Assembly (NCBI GenBank): GCA_036346225.1
Contig: JARFIW010000108.1
Location: 620,001 to 684,000 of the forward strand
Reading direction: 5' to 3'
DNA length: 64,000 nt
From: Platerodrilus igneus
Taxonomy: Eukaryota; Arthropoda; Insecta; Coleoptera; Lycidae
The position numbers were made by a program, and so were the translations under genes. A model generated the notes under the pieces. That model had not been told where the DNA came from. It saw only the letters and a list, made by a program, of their open reading frames with translations, and searched no databases. How positions within the stretch are numbered: position 1 is the first letter of the stretch; each line of letters opens with the position of its first letter. Positions 47,516-58,850 of this stretch are shown piece after piece.

Positions 47516-48060
47516 GTCGGGTCTGTAGTTACCAATGTATAGTAATTGCATGTATTTCTTAGTCGAGGTGATCGATGTGTTGACCGAGTTTAAATAGTGT
47601 TTACTAACCTTTGTCATGGTCGTTGAGGTAGTGGCCGTGGTGACTTCGGTTATGTGACCTACTTAGTCGTGATCACCAAAGTGATGACGTGTTCTTTTCC
47701 GTTGGAGTTGGAATTATCTTTGCGTTATGTTCTCTGTCTGGATCATCAATTTATTGACCGGTGGGTTGCGCGCTTTATTTCCTCGCATCTGCTAATATAT
47801 TGACGGCACGTCTTTCTTTTCTTTCTTTCGTGTTTTTCGCTCGTCGGGGTGGCCAGTGTATGGTCCCTCTTCGCTTGTAGGGGTCACCAATGTAATGTGT
47901 AGTGACCGTCTGGTTGCGTGCTCTCTTGTCGGGGTTACCAATGCGTGTTCTTCGCCGGGATCACCAATGTAGTGGCCCGTTGGTTGTGTGTTCTACTTCG
48001 TCGGGGTCACTAATGTAAGGACTCTGTCCTAAGTCACCGGCGTGGCCATGGACATAGGTC
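47516..48060 (+). repeat. Degenerate tandem repeat, consensus around GTCACCAATGTAGTGACC
   Basis: Repeated variants of GGGGTCACCAATGTA and TAGTGACCG plus a GTTGTGTGTTCT-like spacer occur every 40-70 bp (for example near 47605, 47650, 47740, 47850, 47885, 47930, 47960 and 48005). The copies are unequal and old. The segment is GC-richer than its surroundings. No coding frame. Confidence 0.6.
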
Positions 48061-48199
48061 ACTAACTAGTATCCGATATTATACTACAGTGGTCTAGCCG
48101 TTGCTAGACCTACCGGCTCCGTTGCGCGAGTCTAGGTCTATCGACGTGCTCTGTGACAAGAGGAAACTAAGGTAGGTGAAGGAAGGTATAAAGTCGCCG

Positions 48200-48430
48200 A
48201 CAGTCGGCACGGCAAACCTTTACCGGGGTTATGGGTGTCGGCAATGGACACGACACCGTGCGTGAATGCCAGCTATGGGCATGGCAGTGGTAATAACTGG
48301 CTTTGGGCGCAGCGAGAAAAGAGAGTAGACGTCGGCTATGGGCATGACGTCTATGAGTTTGGAACATCGGCTATGGGCACGGTGCGGTGTACTAACAATT
48401 TAACACTGGCTATGGGCACAGTAGTAAAAA
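48200..48430 (+). repeat. Degenerate tandem repeat with CGGCTATGGGCAYGG core
   Basis: The core GGCTATGGGCA or a close variant appears near 48229, 48268, 48300, 48337, 48372 and 48409, at spacings of about 30-40 bp. No coding frame. Confidence 0.65.
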
Positions 48431-48612
48431 GTCTTTAACCTTTCAGAGCAAGCCGGCAATTCCGACTGGTCTCTCTCGCAAAAGCACGCTGATTTATACC
48501 GCTGCTTGGCCGACTCGATTTGTATATTTATTAAACAAAAAGCGAAATAACTTGTAGTAGGTATACAATTAACTTATAACTACTTGAAACGTCACATTGG
48601 CGTCGGTAAATT

Positions 48613-49106
48613 GTCATTACAGTAACAAGAAAGAGCAGCTACTATGTTTGAAGACCACAAACAGAAATAAGGAAAAATTTTTTGAAAACGCGTGGAGCAC
48701 AACACTGTACGGCTATGAAATAGAAACAGTAGGAGAAGCAGACAAGAAAAAGGTAGAAGCCGTTTGGAATGTGGTGCTTCAGGTGTATGATGATGATAGC
48801 ATGGACAGACAAAGTTAAGAATAAAGAGGTACTAGAAATGGTAGGCGAATAGTAGGGAAAAATGAGGAGAAATAGATGGATATGACGCGTTCTAAGGCAT
48901 TTGGGGATTAGTGCAGGATATATTACAAGCAGAAATAGGAAAAAAAGTAGAGGTAGAGGTAGACGTAGATCAGACTATGACACGCAGTTGGTGAAATATG
49001 TAGGCTGTGGGAATTTTAGGGAAATGTGTAGGTTACCTCAAAATAGGAAACAATGCGGGTACGCGTCTAACCAGTTCCAGGACTGAAGACCTAATGATGA
49101 TGATGT
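48613..49106 (+). mobile_element. LINE A 3' end fragment
   Basis: Reads NKKEQLLCLKTTNRNKEKFF, then YGYEIETVGEADKKKVEAVW, the C-terminal part of LINE A. A matching sequence is on the minus strand at 53230-53340 (FNKKRQLLCSKTTNRNKEK). It ends with GACTGAAGACCTAATGATGATGATG; a short ATG-type repeat tail closes both copies that keep their 3' end. Broken by stops. Confidence 0.8.
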
Positions 49107-49924
49107 AAAATTTACGCCTTTGGTTGCCAATTTCGCACTTTTGATAACTTATTCTATAACAACTCATAAAAACTAAAATTACTAATCGTTGTAACATTTT
49201 ACGTTCATTACTAATAATTGTATTAAATCATATAGATGAATTTACACATAATTGAAAGTCTTGTACCTATTTTTGCTTGCATAACCAGCTAGTCTTGGTA
49301 AAAGAGTAATATTTTTAGGCGGAGTACTTTCATTAATTAACGTGTTACAAGGATTCTTGCAACATATCAATAACTCAAATAATCCATTACTGCACATAGA
49401 TAAATCGTTACTCAAAATTGAATAAATAAGCAGCTCACAAAGTATAAATAATTAAACAACACGTTGAATAATAAATAGTTTCTAACGCAATCTTTATGAG
49501 ATGTCACAAATAAGAATTGTATTTAATGAAAACTCTTACGTAACACGGAATATTAAACACTTTTCCTATCTATTCATCTGAGTAGTAGAAACTCTTTTAT
49601 TTTTAATAGTTTACAATAATTGAGGGATGAATTTATTAAAAATAAACGTGAGAAGGTATTATCATTAAACAATAATAGTGGACAGGACAACCAATGGTAA
49701 ACTACACTAGTTTAAATTTTTAATGTTATGCCAATCAACAAATCCCACGTTCTGATCTGTTAGTTCGCAATTTTTACCCATTGCAAAAGGGTGACTGCAA
49801 CTACTTGTCTAAACTGTAAAAACAGTTGTCCCAAACAGGCAAAAGAACACGTTCTTAACAATTGTGTTGAACATACAAACCGAGGGGTCATTCGCGCAGG
49901 AAGTTTGGTGTACACTACGGCAGA
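49107..49924. other. No gene recognised
   Basis: Very AT-rich, between the LINE A 3' end and a minisatellite. Nothing recognisable. Confidence 0.5.
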
Positions 49925-50185
49925 AAATCTCAAGTAGTTCGAGGAAGTCCAATGTAGAAGTTCCAAGAAGTGTAAGGAAATCCGATGAAGTCTAAGAAGT
50001 CTGAGGACATTTCGGGAAGTCCGAGGAAGTCCAGTATAGGAAGTTCCAAGGAGTGTAAGGAAGTCCGAGGAAGTCTGGGAAGTTCGAAGAAGGCTAGAAG
50101 TCTGAGGACGTTTCGTGAAGTCCGAGGAAGTTCCGAGAAGTCCGAGTAAGTTCCGGGAAGTCCGAGGAAGTTGGAGGAAGTCCCG
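49925..50185 (+). repeat. Minisatellite, unit about GAAGTCCGAG
   Basis: More than 20 imperfect units of GAAGTCCGAG, GAAGTTCCGAG or AAGTCTGAG, with a larger repeat in which TAGAAGTTCCAAG/TAGGAAGTTCCAAG and GGAAGTGTAAGGAA recur about every 80-90 bp. A short relative lies at 54610-54680. Confidence 0.9.
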
Positions 50186-50469
50186 ATGAAGTGTTCATAT
50201 TTCTAATGACGTTCGGAAAGTTTCAACAAGTTTTGTTGTTCCATATTAAGTTACTACTTGTTTAGCACTATTGCTTTGCACCATTCCGTCTTGCTCAGGA
50301 TGCAAATTTATTTTTACGCAACGCAACCGCTTTTCTCTCCATTTGCAAATACCAAAATTACGCATCGTTTTTAAGAAATTTGAGGAATTAACCTTTTTTT
50401 CTACATATTTTACAATATATAAATTCTACCGGTAAGTCTCCATAACCCCCGCCCCCTTGTAAAATAAAA

Positions 50470-51340
50470 GAGGAATCCTGATTAATAGTGCTTTATTAGT
50501 GATCTGTAGTACTGCAAGAATCATTGCTCGTACTTTCGTAGTTTCAAAAAAACAACATGGGGAACCTACTTAACTGTCGTTTTTTATGTTTCTAAAAACA
50601 AAAGTGCCTATATTTAGTGGTTCGTTAGTTATCTTTATCACCGTAAAAGTTTTCGTTATTGCTCTAGTAGTTTCTGAAAAACTGTAGCAGGAAAAGCGTA
50701 ACGATCAATTTTTAAACTTTTAAAACCGAAATGTCTATAGATAGTGCATCGCTAGTGCTCTTCAGAGCTCCAAAGCTCCTAATTAAGACTCTCATGGTTT
50801 CTGAAGAAACAGGAAAACCGTTGAACGGAAAAGTTAACGATCGACCTTCTGACATAAAAAAGTGCATATAAATAGTGCTTCGTTAGTACTTTTTAGTGCC
50901 GCAAAATATAATTAGTGCTCTCCTCGTTTCCGAAAGAAAAAGTGCAATCCCGTTTTTAATTCTTTAAAAATAAAGGTACCTATATTTAGTACTTCGTTAG
51001 TTTTTTTAACACCGCAAGAATTATCGTTATTGCTCTCATGGTTTCTGAAAAACAAAAAAAAAACCCGTAGTAGGAAAAGCATAAAGATCGATTTTTTAAT
51101 ATTTTAAAACTGAAATGCCTATAGTGCTTCGCTAGTGTCTTTGAGATCTCCAGAGCTCATCATTAAGACTGTCATGGTTTCTGAAGAAACAGGAAAACCA
51201 TTGAACAGAAAAGCTAACGATCGGCTTTCTGATATAAAAAAAAGTTCATATAAATAGTGCTTCATTAGTACTTTTTAGTGCTACAAAACATATAATTATT
51301 TCTCTCTTAGTTTCTGAAAGAACAAGAAAAAGTGCAACTT
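50470..51340 (+). repeat. Tandem array with higher-order structure (3 monomers per ~380 bp)
   Basis: Monomers of about 110-140 bp share TAGTGCTTCGTTAGT, TTTTTAGTGC, GCTCTCATGGTTTCTGAA and AACGATCG blocks. Monomer starts are near 50480, 50607, 50730, 50866, 50978, 51118 and 51244. Every third monomer is most alike: 50607 with 50978 (CCTATATTTAGT), 50730 with 51118 (the GAGCTC and AAGAAACAGGAAAACC variants), 50866 with 51244 (CATATAAATAGTGCTTC). So the higher-order period is about 371-388 bp, with about two copies. Confidence 0.85.
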
Positions 51341-52846
51341 GTAGCATGTTTCGTACCACTTTCCAATTCAAACCATTGAACCCACAATTGATCTTGGGTT
51401 TGACCAACTTCTTGTCTACAAATTCGATCATCTAGGCCTTGAGGTCCACGTTTTCAACAGGTTCTGGTAATCGGTTTTATCAGAAGGTTGTTACTTATCC
51501 ATCAAGTATTGTTGAAAAATTATTGATATTCCAATATGCCTGGGCTAGCAGAAAGTGAAATTATTGTTGAAACGTTGTATACTAGTAACCTTATTACTCG
51601 TATCCTCTTTAGGGATGAATTAACAATTATAAAATTGAAAGGAGTGTTCGTTCCTTGGATTTATGTGTATTTACGAATATTCTCTTATTTTTGGACAAAC
51701 CGGAAGGATCCTTAATATAATTTTAATTTATACACCAATAATTTAAAAAAATCTTGACATCGTCAAGATAAATTTCTACTCATAGTTACATAATTAATAA
51801 ACACATGAGGTATAAACAATGTAACACATATTTGCATAACAATTAAATCTTTATGGAATCTTGCAAGATGTTCACAAGGAAGAATAGAGTTTAAAGAAAA
51901 ATTACCAGTTGTCTCTGTACACATGTTCTTATGTAATATTATAAATGTTAAAACATTTTCCCTCCTTTGTGTGTTGACATTAGAAATTTTTTGTTTTGTT
52001 AGTAATGCAATTACTTATTTTTGTTGATAGCTTATAATGAGGCAAGGTAAACGAAGGTCTCTAAGGTGTGGTATTTAATAGAAATACAAAAGATAGTCAT
52101 GTAATTCATGTAATTCTGTGAAATAAAATAGTCTCAAACAACAAATTTATAAATAATTCATTTTGATTAAGCTAGAAAAGCTTTATGATCTTAGAGAAAA
52201 GTTCTGAAGATGACGAACAAGAGGGGTTTCTTATTAAGTTGTATTGATCGAACTCCGCCTTAACCACACAATTAATTCTATTTCTAGCAACTACTGGAAT
52301 AAACATGTTTTATTTAAATTTTGCATGCTTTACACATTTCAACTTTAACATTGTGGTTTTTCTAGAATATCCAAACTTGGAAAATATTTTTGTGTATGTT
52401 TCAGATTTAGTGAAAGTTACTTTAACTTTGTCATTTCAACATAAAAGCCTTGGTTTTATATTTACAGAACGTGCGATCAATTGAGCCATTTTAAGCAACC
52501 AGTATGTTACTAGTGCTCGTAACATTGCAAAAATGTATTTAAAAAAATAGCAATTACAGATAATGAACTTAAATCAATTACATCACGTACATGAATTGAA
52601 TTTACAAGTGTTCAAAATGACCACCCTTTCGCACAATTCACTAAACTACATAATATCTGTAATTATCTAGAGCCTAGTATAATTAAAATTAAGTCACAAC
52701 ACTACGTCTAAGTGTATTACCAAAACTGATAATGGAATTGCATCGTTGAGTAAAAAAGTACACTCAATTTAAAGTGGATTGTTTCTGAATTGCTAGATCC
52801 TCTAGACCACGGGGACAGAAACCTAATACAGTCGACCAAACTAGCT
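51341..52846. other. No gene recognised
   Basis: AT-rich. The 61-codon frame at 51246-51431 lies in the repeat edge and is not recognised. Confidence 0.5.
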
Positions 52847-54172
52847 TCATCATCATTATGTCTTCAGTCCTAGAACTGGTTGAACGTGTACCTACATTAT
52901 TTCTCTTCTGAGATAACCTACACATTTTCCTGAAATTCACACAGTTTGCATCTTTCACTATCTGTATGCAATAGTCTAATCTAAGTCTACCTCTTCCTCT
53001 TTTTTCCTTTCTCTGCTTTAAATATATTACGCACTATTCCTTCGTGCCTTAGTATGTGTTCTATCATCCTATCTCTCCTATTTTGTACGGTTTTTCACAT
53101 ATTTCTTTTTTCCCTACCATTTCGAGAATCTCTTCGTTCTTAACTTTGTCTGCCCATGATATTTCAATCATATGCCTGTAGCACCACATTTCAAAGGCTT
53201 CTATCTATTTCCTGCCTGCTTCTCTGACTGTCCACGTTTCACGGCTGTCCTACAAAATGTTTTCATCAATCTTTTCTTTGTTTCTGTTTGTTGTCTTTGA
53301 ACATAGTAGTTGTCTTTTCTTGTTAAATGACGCATGGCCTTGTGGTAGTCGTTGTTTTATATCTTTTGCACTCTTTTCATTTTGTGTTATTTTACTTCCT
53401 GGATACCAGAAATCTTTAACCTCTTCTAAGTTCTCGTTTCCTATTTGTATTCTGGTTTTTGACTTATTTACCCCTCCTTTAGATACTAATATTTTAATTT
53501 TATTTTTGTTAAAATGCATACCGTATCTTTCTGCTAATACTGTTTCCATTTCATTAAGAGCTACTTCCAACTATTCCTTGCAAGATGTTAATATCGCTAT
53601 ATCATCTATAAATCTAAGCATATCAATTGTTTTTCCCTGTATAATAATTCCAAATATTTTTCTGCATTTGATAGTATTCATTGTTTCTTCGATATAAAAG
53701 TAAAAAATTAACGGATATAGGGTAGATCTCTGTGTCACCCCTTTCCTAATGTTTACTTCTCTACGTTTGTCCTCTAATTCTATTATTGCTGTTTACTCTT
53801 TGTATAAGTTATGTGCTATTCGTCTATCCCTTTAACTCATTCCAATCTTTTTGAGTATTTTGAACATTTTCTCCCATTTTACATTGTCGAATGTTTTTCC
53901 AGATGTACAGACCCTATATACATGCTTCTTCCTTTTTCTATTGTTTTATCCATTAGTACCCTTAAAACTAAAATGGCCTCCGTGTTCTCCTGTTTCGTCT
54001 AAACCCAAATTGATTTTCTCGTAGTATTTCTTCAGCTCGTTTTTCCAGTCTTTGTACAATCATAGTTAATATTTTTGACACGTATACTGTCAAACTTATT
54101 CGAAAGTTTTCACATCTATCCACACCTTTCTTTTTTTGGTATAGTAACTATGGTATTACGTTTGAAATCTTG

Positions 54173-54187
54173 CGGTATCTCATCTGT
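54173..54187. repeat. SINE target-site duplication, left
   Basis: CGGTATCTCATCTGT, an exact 15 bp copy of 54425-54439. Confidence 0.9.
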
Positions 54188-54424
54188 ATCCCGACACGGC
54201 CGACTTGAAAAATGGCAGGTGAGCATTTTTCACAAAAATTACGCCCTCGTTCGGATGAGAGGTAAAATGGAGGTCCCGTGTGTGAGTGTTGTCACGCACG
54301 TTAAAGATCCCTACCTTGCCTGGAACGGCAAGGGTTCGGCAAAATTCTAAATTTCCAGGCAACAAAAACCTCGCCTCCTGGCCAATGTAGTACCTTCGGG
54401 TGGAGCTTTGAAAATGTAAATGCA
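54188..54424 (+). mobile_element. SINE insertion with 15 bp target duplication
   Basis: A 237 bp insert in LINE A, flanked on both sides by CGGTATCTCATCTGT (54173-54187 and 54425-54439). It starts at the end of the B box (ATCCCGACACGG) and so is 5' truncated. It ends at GTAAATGCA without a poly(A) tail. The body includes CACGCACGTTAAAGATCCC, AAGGGTTCGGCAAAATTC and AATGTAGTACCTTCGGGTGG, the same modules as at 1530-3660, 18945, 33340 and 46806. The long target duplication indicates target-primed reverse transcription. Confidence 0.88.
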
Positions 54425-54439
54425 CGGTATCTCATCTGT
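54425..54439. repeat. SINE target-site duplication, right
   Basis: Exact second copy of the 15 bp LINE A target sequence. Confidence 0.9.
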
Positions 54440-54465
54440 TTTGTACATGTAGCTTAACAATGTTA

Positions 54466-57274
54466 CCGTTCGAGTGGGCGGAGTCTGAATTCTTAGACAA
54501 TGTATGTAGGCTTTGCTCCATTATATTTAATATGTATAAGCAAAACCATTATAAAGTTCATAGATGCATAGATATGAAAGTTACATAGTTAAAAATGAAC
54601 AATTGTGCAGTTTAAAGCAGTTCGGAAGTCTTGGGTAATCTTCAGAACTCTTCGGAAGTCTTTGTGGTTGCTTGTGGAGCCAAGTAAGAAACTTATTAAT
54701 TGAATATATATTTCTGTGTAATTTGTAGGTTAAAATTGATTAGATAGTAATTGGACAATTTAGTATAGGTTACCGCGTGTAAATACCACTTATTAAAAAG
54801 TGAAAATGTGCTTTAAAACTCTTGGATAACAATTAACTAGTTTAGAGTAAAAGTTTTAGAGTTAATTTTCCTTCATTTTCAGCTTTGCAAATATTCGCAA
54901 AGGACATTCATAATGTTCGTATGATAGGGATCAGAAACAGTTAATTTTACATACTTATTATAAAGGTAAAACCATTAGTGCGCAGTGTAAGGATGCAACT
55001 GCAATTATACCAGATGCAATGTAGATTAGTTAAAAAGCTTTTCATTTTATTTTAGCGTAAAATCAATAATTTTACGCGCATAATTCTAATAAACTTGAAA
55101 TATTAATTTAGTATCATTTAGGATGTATAAATATTCTTAGCGGATGATTTAGCATAATATAATAGTTACTTTAATCTTAGTTTAAAAGCGTAAGGTTGGT
55201 AGAAGGCAATATTTTCTGAGTATTAAGTATATGAAACTGTTTTCGATAAACAAGCGATGGTTACGTGACCAGTTTTACAACACGTCAGAGTAATAATTTA
55301 TTTCAAGGATTATAGGGTAGCGTTGTAAACAAGCTCAAAACAATATCTTTTTCTACGAATGGAAGTGGCCGTTAAAACAAGCAGGGATCGATATGAAACA
55401 AAGACAGACTGTTTGTAGCATACAAAAGAATGAGATGAAATTGTAAGGTGTTGGTTTGACTTGGAAACGATTTATGAAACAAGGATAGATTAGAGCCTAT
55501 AGGTAAGCGTGAGATGTAGAATGTTTGTATAAGACATCAATTTAAATGGGGATGAGAAATATGGGAGGGAAACTACAGCCAAGCTATTAAGGATGAACAA
55601 AGAAAGCTTATTAGCTTGTGTATTGATAAGAGTAGGACAGATGTAGGGTCTATATTATTTAGAAGTGGTGGATTGCTTCAAGGACTGATGAAGCGTGCAT
55701 TTGAGAAACAAGGAAAGATAATTGGATGTCACAGGTAGGAGTGAGACGAGCGATAGTTTAAGATTGAGAGATGGTATATGTGATGATAGGGGTAATAGAG
55801 CTCGTAAACGAAGCAAAAGATGGAAAATTTTCGTATGTAAGAGGGAGCGAGATGATGTTAATAAGCGTCGTATGAGGGGCGTGGATTAACCAAGAAATTG
55901 ATGTCAGTTGAGGCTAGGTTGGTGGAAACAAAGTATCCGTTGGACGGTTAAAAGCTCTTTTCGTGGTAGATTGTTGTTTCCGAGTGTCAAAATTCTGAGA
56001 TTTTGAAGTCTGTTGCTGTTTGCGTGCAGAAATACGACGAATTATCGAAGGTTAACTCGGGTATTTGTAGAATTTTGGTCGGTTGAGAATTTTGTTTCGA
56101 GAAGTGTTGCGACGGTTTGAAATTTACCAAGAAAGCTAGTTTATGTGGGGTGGTTATTTGTGAGAAAATTTAATGGAAGGGAGGTATTTTGGTCTATATA
56201 AACACCTGTAGGTGGTGAGAGAGCTCTTTTTTTCTTCGCTTTTACTTATCAACGGGAATACAAATATTAGTTATTGTCGGTCATTAACAAGTTTTTGAGA
56301 AGTCTAAATTATAACAACGTACACAAGTTAGTGTACTGTGGTACCTGCAGTCTAGTAAAGTTGTAAAGTACATTTACAGAAAATAAAAGCGAAGCGTATT
56401 GAATATATGTAAGTACAGACTACAGTTTACTTTGGTTGTTGGTGCTAGTTAGACGTTCCAAAGATGGAATAGAGATTGTTTATGTATCGAGTTAGTGGTT
56501 TACTGATGGTGGATGGACCAGTAGAGGAGTTTGGGAAGTCTTGGATATGCTATCGATTGATTGTTAGTGAGATTTGGATAGCTGATTGCCAACAAGGATG
56601 GTGTGAGTCGACTTGGGGTGGCTACTTAACAAGCAGTCATAGTCGAGGGCAACGTCATCAATGGTTGGATTGCAGATACATGTGGTGTAATGCTTCCCAG
56701 GTAACTGATTTTTTATGAAAACGTCTTTTGAGTTTATTTGATGTGTTATAACATTTTGTGCTTTTTTGAGTGAATTTTTCTGAATTTATGGACAAAAGAA
56801 TTTATTATTGAATTTTTATAATTAATTAATTGAAAATATGTTTATGTAGGGATATTGATTTATAAAATAATTGTGTAATAGCTGTTTATGTACAAAGTAA
56901 AAGGGACTTTTGGTAATTGCTGTGCGAAAATGTGCACACATGTTTAAAAGGGTTTTACTGTGAGTTCATATTAAGCCAAGGGTTAATGTCAGGTGGGAGG
57001 TTAAGCCCAGTTACTTTAAATAGATTATTTGTATGATGAGTAAAATTTTATCTTGCAATATATAAAGAAAATGAATTATGTTGAAAACGAGGAGATAAGT
57101 AATTTAATGAATGTATGCCTTAATAATTGAAAAAGTTTTGGGTGCAACACTTTTCTGTGTGAATAAATTGTGATGAATTTTGTAGTTGAGTTTCTTGTAT
57201 AGAATAGTAGGACAGTATTTGCAGATAGCAGCAAAGAAGCACGGGGAAACTTCACAGTTTTTATGGCTTAAAGT
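54466..57274. mobile_element. 2.8 kb unidentified insertion splitting LINE A
   Basis: Lies between two halves of LINE A that are on the same strand and in the right order. It has no recognisable protein: the 80-codon open frame at 56476-56718 resembles nothing I know. Near 56200 there is a TATA-like box (GGTCTATATAAACACC) followed by GAGAGAGCTC, resembling an LTR or promoter start. A short GAAGTCTT-type repeat lies at 54610-54680. About 100 bp of LINE A is missing at the junction, so a deletion accompanied the event. It could be a decayed LTR element. Confidence 0.4.
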
Positions 57275-58850
57275 AATGCTTAATGTTAACTCAAACTCAT
57301 TTCTAAGTATAGGATATCCCAAACTATTCTTTTTCACTGTCTGATTCCTGTTCTAATGCTTCTAGTTCTTGTCCTGCATATAAATTCCCTATATATTCTT
57401 GCCATCTAACCACTTTCTCTACATTTTCTATAATGATGTTTCCTCCTGTGCCCTTTATATTTTTGCTATACGGTTTTACACCCCTAAAATTCATTCTAAT
57501 TAGTTTGTATGATTCGTCTGTTTTTCCTATTTTTATCTTAGTTTCTACCTCTTTACACTTTTCATCAATCCATTGTTCTTTAGCTTTCTTACATTTGTGA
57601 ATAATTTCCCATTTTATGGGTTTATATCTCTGTTTTCCTGCTTCGTTTGGTCTGTTTTTGTATTTTCGCCATTCTTCGATTAAATTCAGAATATCCAAGG
57701 CTTCTTATATTCTTTTTGTTTATACCCCAAAATATCTCAGGCCGCCATATGTAAACTGGATTTAATATTATTCCATAATGTTTCTACTTCCGTAGTATCA
57801 GAGATTTTCCAGACGTCTTTCAGAATTTTGTTTGACTTTTTCTCAGATCATTTGTGGATATCTTTATCTTTTAGTTTCTCAAAGTCAAAGTCCCTTTTTC
57901 CGTTCCTATTCTTCAAATTTTTAAATTTAAGCACGGCTTTCATAATTACTATGTCGTGGTCAGTGTCTATATCTGCTTGTGGGTAGCTTCTACAGTTTTT
58001 TACTTGATTTCTAAACCTTTGTCGAACAAGAAAGTAATCTATTTGATATCTTCCTATGTCTCCTGGCATCTTCCATGTGTATTGTCTGTCTTTGCTTACC
58101 ACTGCATTATAATCTACCGTAATTATTAAATTTGCATGTCCTTTTATGAGTCTTAGTATGTATTCGATATCTTTGTAGATCGCTTCTACCTCACTGTAGA
58201 TGGAGGTGGACTGACATGTATACTGTATTATTACCATATATACCATATTTACCGTTCTTTTATAGGTAGTTTTCTACACAGTATCCTATCTTGTTCCGCA
58301 TGGCTATCCCCACATCTGAATTTCCTTCATCTGACCCTTCACTCCAAAAATCCCACGCCTCTGGCCATCGAACTTTGCTGATCCCTACAATGTCTAATGC
58401 TAACCTATCCATTTCAATTTTCAAGTTCTCTAGCTTATCTACTTGCTTCATGGTTACGACATTCCATGCTCTGACTTGCAAAATGTTCCCTGCTCTTCTT
58501 TTAAACTTGTCAATCACATCCTCCGAAGTAGTCTCCTTCTGCAGATCCGAATAGGGGAGTATTTTAACTCGGCAATCTTTTATTTCGGAGGATGTCATCA
58601 CTTTAAAACATTTACAGTACGTTTGAACTTGGTAGGTTTCCTGTTGCTTTCCACATCGCAGTAGTGTGTCTTAGAGTATCATATGGCCCCCCACGGTCTC
58701 TGCCGCTCTAAGTACCAAAAGAGCTGCTGCTCTCTTCCGGGGACCTGTCTTAGTCTGTTTCCTCACTAAAGACCCTATTAATTTGGTCAAACCTATAGTT
58801 TGTCACTTTAGCTCACTGAAACACATTTTAGTACTTCTTCAAGGTGCAGG
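57275..58850 (-). mobile_element. LINE A, 5' half: 5' UTR, APE endonuclease and linker (pseudogene)
   Basis: From 58850 downward: a GC-richer 5' leader (58620-58850), then the endonuclease with VRAWNVVTMKQVDKLENL, LDIVGISKVRWPEAWDF, GHANLIITVDYNAVV, GRYQIDYFLV and DIDTDHDIVIMKAVL. The linker and pre-RT region follows (RYKPIKWEIIHKCKKAKEQW, VEKVVRWQEYIGNLYAGQ, LGYPILRNEFEL). The catalytic Glu expected in the GISE-RW motif is Lys here. At least two frameshifts split the frame. Homology stops near 57275, where unrelated sequence begins; the RT continues at 54465 on the same strand. Confidence 0.85.

Larger units (their letters stand above)
52847..54465 (-). mobile_element. LINE A, 3' half: RT and C-terminus (pseudogene, with a SINE inside)
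   Basis: From 54465 downward: LSYMYKTDEIPQDFKRN (interrupted by a SINE at 54188-54424), IVTIPKK, RT blocks in shifting frames, the polymerase box MLRFIDDIAILTSCKE at about 53573-53619, then ERYGMHFNKNKIKILVS and FNKKRQLLCSKTTNRNKEK. The C-terminal tail is heavily mutated. The 3' end is marked by GACTGAAGACATAATGATGATG near 52850. Together with 57275-58850 it is most simply one element split by a 2.8 kb insertion. Confidence 0.82.

Noticed and set aside
53257..53697. 146-codon open frame on the + strand
   Set aside because: It is antisense to the LINE A reverse transcriptase, whose FIDD box is on the minus strand here.
58291..58664. Open frames of 87 and 73 codons on the + strand
   Set aside because: They are antisense shadows of the LINE A endonuclease on the minus strand.
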